DNA from: Candidatus Thalassarchaeaceae archaeon
GTDB taxonomy: Archaea > Thermoplasmatota > Poseidoniia > Poseidoniales > Thalassarchaeaceae
Assembly (NCBI GenBank): GCA_030747885.1
Contig: JASLJW010000111.1
Location: forward strand, 1-11,921
DNA: 11,921 bases
Reading direction: 5' to 3'
Below the pieces are notes generated by a model, which had not been told where the DNA came from, ran no database searches, and saw only the letters and a program-made list of their open reading frames with translations. Below, in pieces: positions 8,401 to 11,921 of this stretch; position 1 is the first letter of the stretch; the number at the start of each line of letters is the position of its first letter. Both the position numbers and the translations under genes were made by a program.

Positions 8401-9413
8401 ATTTCATGGGAGTAGAAACACCCATCGCATTAACCATGATTGGATTGTCTGCAATCGCTGGATTCGGATCTAATGGCGTCGGAGCCAGTTTGATGATTCA
8501 AACTCCATTGTTAGTAGCAGGTGTAATGAATGCCCTCTTAGCAGTTCTCTCATTATCTGGTAGAACGGATATCTCAAAACGTCTCCCAAGTATCTTGGAA
8601 TTATTCATTGTGACACTATTAGTTTCTCGAATATTGGGGATTCCATTGAATTCTACACCTATGTTTCTACAAATCAATCCATTCTCGGAAGGAAGTGATT
8701 TGATTGGATGGATTTTGGTATGGTTTGTTCTAGAATTCTTACTATTCACTTCAGCATTAATTTGGGATTGGATTGAAGGAAAACGACGTTCTCTTGAACT
8801 ACCAGATCACAGAAGTGCGGGAGGAAGAAGTATGTGGGCTACTATGATCACACTACTCTCCTTTGGTCCGGCTGGTTTTGTGGCTAGCATCTTAGGACTT
8901 CGAAGAGGTCTACAATGGACTCAACCTGCGGCTGTGACGGGAACAATCCTTTCTCTTTCTGCAGCTTTGTATGCTTTTACAGCATGGGTAAATGTCCTTT
9001 CAGATTATTATCATTGGATTATTTTTGTAATAGGTACAATTTGTCTGTTTGGATTAATTTGGAGTAATAGTGAAAAGAATCGAATTTGGACATCGACATT
9101 CACGATTAATGCACACGTTTTACTTGTATTAGCAGTAATAATTTCCCCACTTCCTCCGGTTGCTCTTCTTGCAACTATGTTACTACTTTCAACTTGTACT
9201 TGGGTAGTAGGCATTCTACAACTACGTAAAGGAATGCGATTATGGGGTGCAAGTGACTTGGTATTTGCAGGCATGATTGGCTTACTTACGATGGGTAGTG
9301 AATTATTGGAGCCAACAACTGCCTTCATCGCTCTAGTTGCTTTGGCAATTGAACTAGGAATTGTCGTTTGGTTGGCGCAAAAGCACCAAGAAGCGATGTT
9401 GACTTCTGAATGA
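5484..9413 (+). CDS. Giant polytopic membrane protein, about 35 transmembrane helices, unknown function
   Basis: I do not recognise this 1309-residue protein. Residues 1-100 are acidic and probably disordered and cytoplasmic (DLDDLIEEAQEA, FDPFASDD). From about 104 to 800 there are some 24 hydrophobic helices, then a charged segment (801-914), then some 12 more helices to about 1297 and a short polar tail. The charged segment begins as a likely coiled coil running out of the preceding helix (RSELKQ-ARREEQLQSLLQSQQ) and continues as a Pro/Ser/Glu-rich linker with a basic patch EKQRRRAK. Helices come in pairs joined by short charged loops of the kind 'G-S-hydrophobic-R', repeated every 50-65 residues. 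There are no obvious transporter, glycosyltransferase or protease motifs. DUF2339-type multi-helix proteins are similar in style, but I see no diagnostic motif. The start is the first ATG downstream of the divergent promoter. Confidence 0.85.
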   Translation: MAGSQKDEDRFLEERMFERSQSIDLDDLIEEAQEAISSSSRTVEKLPESVAKQDSDDAIGELFDPFASDDGIGPGRIMKDGSVPIAPESDFVSDAATLGEIRLSWGLMAAMISVYSAISILVGTVVPEPLYAFIGLLALAIFGFVLGERWVPRPVMHQLGVVWLIIAMKILYGLAIELHSWSLFGIFPMSDSSLGIVLLFLVGLNIAVAYRYNEDAITAQAVLVLLAISSTVGSLGGELGVAGMILGATVLFHLLALHRESGNLASLGIAASNLWIGMHALTPGFDLGTLRVLPLETPMVLFLLLILTNSINAAMASRFSDSENWFSSGLSAVGLGKPGLWSVSVGLGMVGALMAIAANREDSSYALAMVTGLLTVFSGSYLTVRGVNPRRILSFNGIGLVSLLFILILLDSSRFNLGTQIDAYALFTFGSTLIAGWLLIANQENVSDRVLWTGAVGVVILLTVLLPAKSVDVGGDGGALLSLCISILMGGSAYLAVRRKAPSLVGIVSLLPWTWVIAIKIFSSSFEALVVTNGISMTSPIVLEGPSIVMLLSFSSILQLIVNLDSPDGGINLADRFLGIQEVSARLRDSGLLKVWNLGFVLGNIAILFVSETSGLTGPLLLLLIGIFLGVHIGSEFANRHQGNPRFLLIISGVTLYVLMWRHGMVEYFLPILTVLSITLGFGRRGKGGEDGIHIVNMYIVTFAVLIWATTSSRPPIYPLTGPIELPDSWIVWVILSCVTAIISIYIPRISKLENILRPAISALILLVTTIISLVVAAQSGFPLLIAGGLFVISSVMIAINGEIRSELKQVARREEQLQSLLQSQQLINNLPKSQTLESPNPTEDRLLSFSTEEEAELALSLPPIERSAVATSVSQSGMKMINPRLVELQEKQRRRAKTSDTSGDFDLYVGDIHHRPIVILAFISVMLIGGIGTSLFASQFTSIALVLIGTQSMILISISRSRAKVNNLSLPDFMGVETPIALTMIGLSAIAGFGSNGVGASLMIQTPLLVAGVMNALLAVLSLSGRTDISKRLPSILELFIVTLLVSRILGIPLNSTPMFLQINPFSEGSDLIGWILVWFVLEFLLFTSALIWDWIEGKRRSLELPDHRSAGGRSMWATMITLLSFGPAGFVASILGLRRGLQWTQPAAVTGTILSLSAALYAFTAWVNVLSDYYHWIIFVIGTICLFGLIWSNSEKNRIWTSTFTINAHVLLVLAVIISPLPPVALLATMLLLSTCTWVVGILQLRKGMRLWGASDLVFAGMIGLLTMGSELLEPTTAFIALVALAIELGIVVWLAQKHQEAMLTSE

Positions 9414-9458
9414 ACTTCTTTCTTATCGAAGAAAGGATAGGTTGATGCCCAACCGCAT

Positions 9459-9463
9459 AGGAG
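9459..9463 (+). promoter_or_regulatory. Shine-Dalgarno sequence that decides the start of the FKBP-like gene
   Basis: AGGAG lies 9 nt before the ATG at 9473 and directly abuts an in-frame TTG at 9464. The spacing favours the ATG as start. It is one of the few good ribosome-binding sites in this window, where other genes appear leaderless or have weak sites. Confidence 0.5.
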
Positions 9464-9472
9464 TTGAGTCTG

Positions 9473-10420
9473 ATGACCGGACCTTGGATGGCGGACACCT
9501 CTGAAGAGAAAGAGCATCCAACTGTTCCAATTGGACTCAATGAGATGACAATTCCAAGGATTGCATTGGTTATGTCTGTGGTTACTTTGTCTGCATTACT
9601 AGTCATGTCGACAATCATTGGCTGGGGTGTCTATGATTTTCTAAATGATTTCGAGGAATCTCTTGAGTCAGGGGACCCGGCAGTTCTCCAAGTGGATGGA
9701 CGTTGGGGTTGGGAATCTCATTTGTTGTTTGACACATGTTCGCCTTTAGCTGAAAGTTGGATCATGCCTGAGAATCTTAGTGCCCAAGATGACATGTTTT
9801 TGTATCCAGGCGAACTTAGTTGTGATTGGTCCCATCAAGGACAGAATGATCATGCTGTAGTTGTAATTTACAATCATGCACCCAACAACATTGACCTTTT
9901 GTTGAGTATAGATTCAACATCTATTGTATTCTCTGAAAGTGGTGAATCGACCTTACTTGTACCCGGCTTGGATTCAAATTCAACATTTTTTGCACCTCTA
10001 AATCTTCTAGAAGATGTAGATGATGAAACCGTCCTGATTAACGCCTCTCATGTAACTGTCATGGATGCAGTAGTCTCTCTTGAGATGAATGTAATTAGAG
10101 GGGCAGATCAGAAACCTGTTCATAGCGATGAAGGAGACTCAATGCAGGTTCATTATCGTGTATGGGATGCAGATAATGATACACTTCTCGATGAAGGAGA
10201 TTTGCCAGTAACTGCGGGAGATGATGATACTTACATTGATGGATTTGGTTGGTCGGCACTTGGCCTTGATATCGGACAAGATAGAGGTTTACTCACACCC
10301 GGTACTAGCCACTTTACCTTGCTTCCTCCACCCATTGCTTACGGTGGAAGTGAAGGTCATTTTTTGGAGCTTTCATTGTTACTGTTTGAACTTGATTTTT
10401 CTACTCTTTCTGCTATCTAA
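9473..10420 (+). CDS. Membrane-anchored extracytoplasmic protein with a C-terminal FKBP-like peptidyl-prolyl isomerase domain
   Basis: Numbering is from a TTG three codons upstream of the chosen ATG. A single hydrophobic helix (about 32-57) with a short cytoplasmic N-terminus acts as signal anchor, placing the rest outside. Residues 75-215 form an unrecognised beta-rich domain with two cysteines (92, 120) that could pair. Residues 219-312 fit the FKBP fold in order: GDSMQVHYRVWD (strand with Tyr231), LLDEGDLPV, YIDGFGWSALGLDIGQDRG, LTPGTSHFTLLPPPIAYGG (Tyr293 at the place of FKBP12 Tyr82) and ELSLLLFELDF. FKBPs catalyse prolyl isomerisation and assist folding of secreted proteins. Some pocket residues differ (Phe261 in place of Trp59, YI in place of VI), so it may be weakly active or a binding module. 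It sits 59 bp after the giant membrane protein gene on the same strand. Confidence 0.7.
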   Translation: MTGPWMADTSEEKEHPTVPIGLNEMTIPRIALVMSVVTLSALLVMSTIIGWGVYDFLNDFEESLESGDPAVLQVDGRWGWESHLLFDTCSPLAESWIMPENLSAQDDMFLYPGELSCDWSHQGQNDHAVVVIYNHAPNNIDLLLSIDSTSIVFSESGESTLLVPGLDSNSTFFAPLNLLEDVDDETVLINASHVTVMDAVVSLEMNVIRGADQKPVHSDEGDSMQVHYRVWDADNDTLLDEGDLPVTAGDDDTYIDGFGWSALGLDIGQDRGLLTPGTSHFTLLPPPIAYGGSEGHFLELSLLLFELDFSTLSAI

Positions 10421-10427
10421 TTAACCC
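10418..10427 (+). promoter_or_regulatory. TATA-like box for the methyltransferase gene
   Basis: TAATTAACCC starts within the stop codon of the FKBP-like gene, 35-45 nt before the ATG at 10463. The predicted transcription start would fall near 10449, giving a leader of about 14 nt that includes GAGAGGA (10454-10460). Co-transcription from upstream is equally possible given the 42-bp gap. Confidence 0.3.
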
Positions 10428-10462
10428 TAAACGCCCATACCCACCTACTTCTAGAGAGGACC

Positions 10463-11770
10463 ATGGGCGACTCCCATCGAGCGTTGGAATGTGATGGGCG
10501 AGCCCAATCATGGGCTACAAGAAAAATCAGCCCAAAAGCGCAGAGAAAAGGTGAACCTGAAGTACATATGACTGATCAAATGCGACGACTTTCCACTCCT
10601 TGGGCCATCGCTTCTGAGAGAGCAGAAAGGATTTCTGAATCTAATCTACCTCCGGGGTTAATTTTGGATCCAGCGGCAGGTTCTGGAATTCATTTAGCCT
10701 CTATTTGCATCGCGACAAATCGAGTTGGATTGGGTATAGAACTTGATGAGGAAGCTGCACGCTTCTCAGCCGCAAACATGAATCGATTGCTTGTGAAAGG
10801 AAAAGATCCTGGAAGACTTTCTCACAGAATTCTAATTGGAGATGGAATCGATGCATCAGGGGCACTATCATGCCTTCATTCCTCTCTAGAATCATCAGGA
10901 GTAGCATCTACTCCTCCTATTGCAATGCTCCATGTTGATCCAGCGCGCCCATTGGATGCTCAAAATCACACTCTTGATGAGATGGCTCCTCCACTTCGCC
11001 CCCTTCTTGAAGCATGGTTGCCTCATATGGAGAAAGACGAGAGAGGTCCTGCTTTATTGCTGGATCTTTCTCCCAGGTTATCCAAGGCCCAAAGGGGAGA
11101 AGTAGATTCTATCCTAGATGATTTAGCACCAAATACGAATCGTACATGGGAATGGCTATCTCAAGGAGGTGGGCGAATTGACCGACTTTCTGTTTGGGTT
11201 GGGCCATTAGCAGCACCAGAAAGATTCAGATCAATTCGAATGGGTCCATCATCAGTTCAATCAGTTGTTACTTCAGCAGAACAATCCTTGTTCATTTCTG
11301 AAAAGAGAACCATGCCTCCTTCCTTTGATGATTGGGTCGTTGTTGTTGATCCTACCATCGTTGAGTCTCGATTGCATATGGATTGGTTGCAAAATCATCT
11401 CGATGATGATTACAATCCAATTTGGCAGCGTGCTAACCTTCGTCGCCCTGTACTAGTAAGCAAGACCCCCCCTCCTGAAAATTTGCGAACTGATCCGTTT
11501 GTTATTGCAGTAGGTCAAGTGGTTGCTCATCGATTAAGTGCGCCGAATATGGAAAATGCTCCAACTGTTGCAAGAGCAGCTGAACGTGCAGGTGTGGGCC
11601 ATCTTGTACTTCGTTGCGAAGTTGACCCTGATTTTCATCCTAAAATTCAGAAGAGACTGAACAAGGCTCTCAAGGGGATTGATGGAAAACGTGGTTTCGT
11701 TATCGATGTACCAGTAAGTAGTCGTGATGGTGGATGGCATGTCAATTATGTGACTTGCTCAGAGAATTAA
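10463..11770 (+). CDS. Class I SAM-dependent methyltransferase of the THUMP-like family, putative RNA methyltransferase
   Basis: The central part is a Rossmann methyltransferase fold: motif I LDPAAGSG (68-75), the ribose-binding acidic residue in GLGIELD (Glu93), a GD turn at 127-128 and a motif IV-like VDPAR (158-162). LSTPWAIASERAERI before motif I, the HVDPAR sequence, the following LLDLSPRL and the GRIDRLSVWVG strand match the layout of proteins that pair a class I methyltransferase with a C-terminal THUMP-like domain (here about 290-420). THUMP domains bind RNA, so a tRNA or rRNA substrate is likely but unproven; the catalytic target base cannot be read from the sequence. The first 35 residues are polar and unlike the family, so the ATG at 10568 (residue 36) could be the true start; ATG 10463 has GAGAGGA just upstream. 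The gene lies 97 bp before rps13, in the neighbourhood of ribosomal genes. Confidence 0.65.
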   Translation: MGDSHRALECDGRAQSWATRKISPKAQRKGEPEVHMTDQMRRLSTPWAIASERAERISESNLPPGLILDPAAGSGIHLASICIATNRVGLGIELDEEAARFSAANMNRLLVKGKDPGRLSHRILIGDGIDASGALSCLHSSLESSGVASTPPIAMLHVDPARPLDAQNHTLDEMAPPLRPLLEAWLPHMEKDERGPALLLDLSPRLSKAQRGEVDSILDDLAPNTNRTWEWLSQGGGRIDRLSVWVGPLAAPERFRSIRMGPSSVQSVVTSAEQSLFISEKRTMPPSFDDWVVVVDPTIVESRLHMDWLQNHLDDDYNPIWQRANLRRPVLVSKTPPPENLRTDPFVIAVGQVVAHRLSAPNMENAPTVARAAERAGVGHLVLRCEVDPDFHPKIQKRLNKALKGIDGKRGFVIDVPVSSRDGGWHVNYVTCSEN

Positions 11771-11791
11771 ACAAAATCGGCCATCGTTCTA

Positions 11792-11809
11792 TTGAAATAG
11801 GGGTTTCAA
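11792..11809 (+). other. Small inverted repeat after the methyltransferase gene
   Basis: TTGAAA and TTTCAA form a perfect 6-bp stem around the loop TAGGGG, 21 nt after the methyltransferase stop. The stem is AT-rich and weak and is not followed by a T-tract. It could be a 3' processing or stability element; no function is shown. Confidence 0.25.
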
Positions 11810-11821
11810 GTCGGGAGGCTG

Positions 11822-11829
11822 CCTATATG
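11822..11829 (+). promoter_or_regulatory. TATA-like box for the ribosomal protein S13 gene
   Basis: CCTATATGG (around 11821-11829) is centred about 42 nt before the ATG at 11868, so transcription would start near 11852 with a leader of about 16 nt. The predicted leader begins in GGGGGAACC, whose G-run lies about 9 nt before the ATG and could pair weakly with the end of 16S rRNA. Confidence 0.4.
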
Positions 11830-11831
11830 GC

Positions 11832-11847
11832 CACTGGGCGACCAGTG
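11832..11847 (+). other. Perfect hairpin with GCGA tetraloop upstream of rps13
   Basis: CACTGG and CCAGTG form a perfect 6-bp stem closed by GCGA, a GNRA-type tetraloop, ending 20 nt before the S13 ATG. As RNA this would be stable for its size. If transcription starts at the predicted point near 11852 it lies in promoter DNA, where the palindrome could instead be a protein-binding site. Confidence 0.4.
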
Positions 11848-11867
11848 AACACGGGGGAACCGTAGAA

Positions 11868-11921
11868 ATGAGTACCGACAAAGAAGACCTTGGAGACGAC
11901 TTCCTGTATATTCTGCGAATC
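11868..11921 (+). CDS. rps13: Start of ribosomal protein S13 (archaeal S13p/S18e), 3' end outside window
   Basis: Only 18 codons are visible: MSTDKEDLGDD followed by FLYILRI. Archaeal S13 typically begins with a short acidic stretch and then a strand of the kind 'F.yIvRIa.TDLdG', which this fits. S13 binds the 30S head and contacts S19 and the intersubunit bridge. In archaea the gene commonly leads a cluster with S4, S11 and RNA polymerase subunit D, which would be expected to the right. The call rests on a short match and gene-order expectation. Confidence 0.5.
   Translation, partial: MSTDKEDLGDDFLYILRI

Noticed and set aside
9418..9435. Perfect 7-bp inverted repeat CTTTCTT-ATCG-AAGAAAG just after the stop of the giant membrane protein gene, resembling a terminator.
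   Set aside because: The stem has only two G-C pairs and no T-tract follows. Archaeal termination does not depend on such hairpins, so I do not list it as a terminator.
9011..9517. Antisense open frame of 168 codons overlapping the end of the giant gene and the start of the FKBP-like gene.
   Set aside because: It lies opposite two well-supported coding regions, has a low-complexity, non-protein-like composition and no promoter or ribosome-binding site. It is a shadow of the sense frames.

Overview
The window reads as chromosomal DNA of an AT-rich euryarchaeon, most likely a marine Thermoplasmatota of the Poseidoniia (Marine Group II) type. The evidence is compositional and contextual: TATA-like boxes lie about 26 nt upstream of inferred transcript starts, one promoter is placed so that the mRNA would be leaderless from a GTG start, intergenic gaps are very short, and the right edge holds the first 18 codons of what looks like archaeal-type ribosomal protein S13 (MSTDKEDLGDD-FLYILRI). 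The lineage is an inference; only a tree of PckA or a longer S13 would settle it. There is no sign of a mobile element, CRISPR array, tRNA or rRNA.

Layout. Positions 1-447 hold the 3' end of a gene whose product tail resembles the C-terminal jelly-roll domain of the CocE/X-Pro dipeptidyl-peptidase (S15) hydrolases. A T-tract and a TATA-like box follow, then a seven-helix membrane protein of unknown function (523-1416). This gene converges on, and overlaps by 25 bp, the end of a three-gene leftward operon that starts at 5406: ATP-type phosphoenolpyruvate carboxykinase (pckA), a stand-alone left-handed beta-helix protein related to the acetyltransferase half of GlmU, and a GlmM-like phosphohexomutase. 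The first two overlap as ATGA and the last two are separated by about 5 nt. The operon joins the entry step of gluconeogenesis to two steps that could make N-acetylglucosamine-1-phosphate for surface polysaccharide or glycoprotein synthesis.

A 77-bp divergent promoter region separates the operon from a rightward group. This begins with a very large polytopic membrane protein (5484-9413, 1309 aa, about 35 predicted helices and one charged cytoplasmic insert) that I cannot assign to a family. It is followed by a membrane-anchored extracytoplasmic protein with a C-terminal FKBP-like domain (9473-10420), a class I methyltransferase resembling the 'THUMP-like' putative RNA methyltransferases (10463-11770), and a 97-bp leader/promoter region with two small hairpins before the S13 start at 11868.

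Most genes are ordinary archaeal housekeeping or envelope genes. The part with the best claim to being undescribed is the giant membrane protein: its size, its helix-pair periodicity and a possible internal duplication are unusual. No defence or mobile system is visible.
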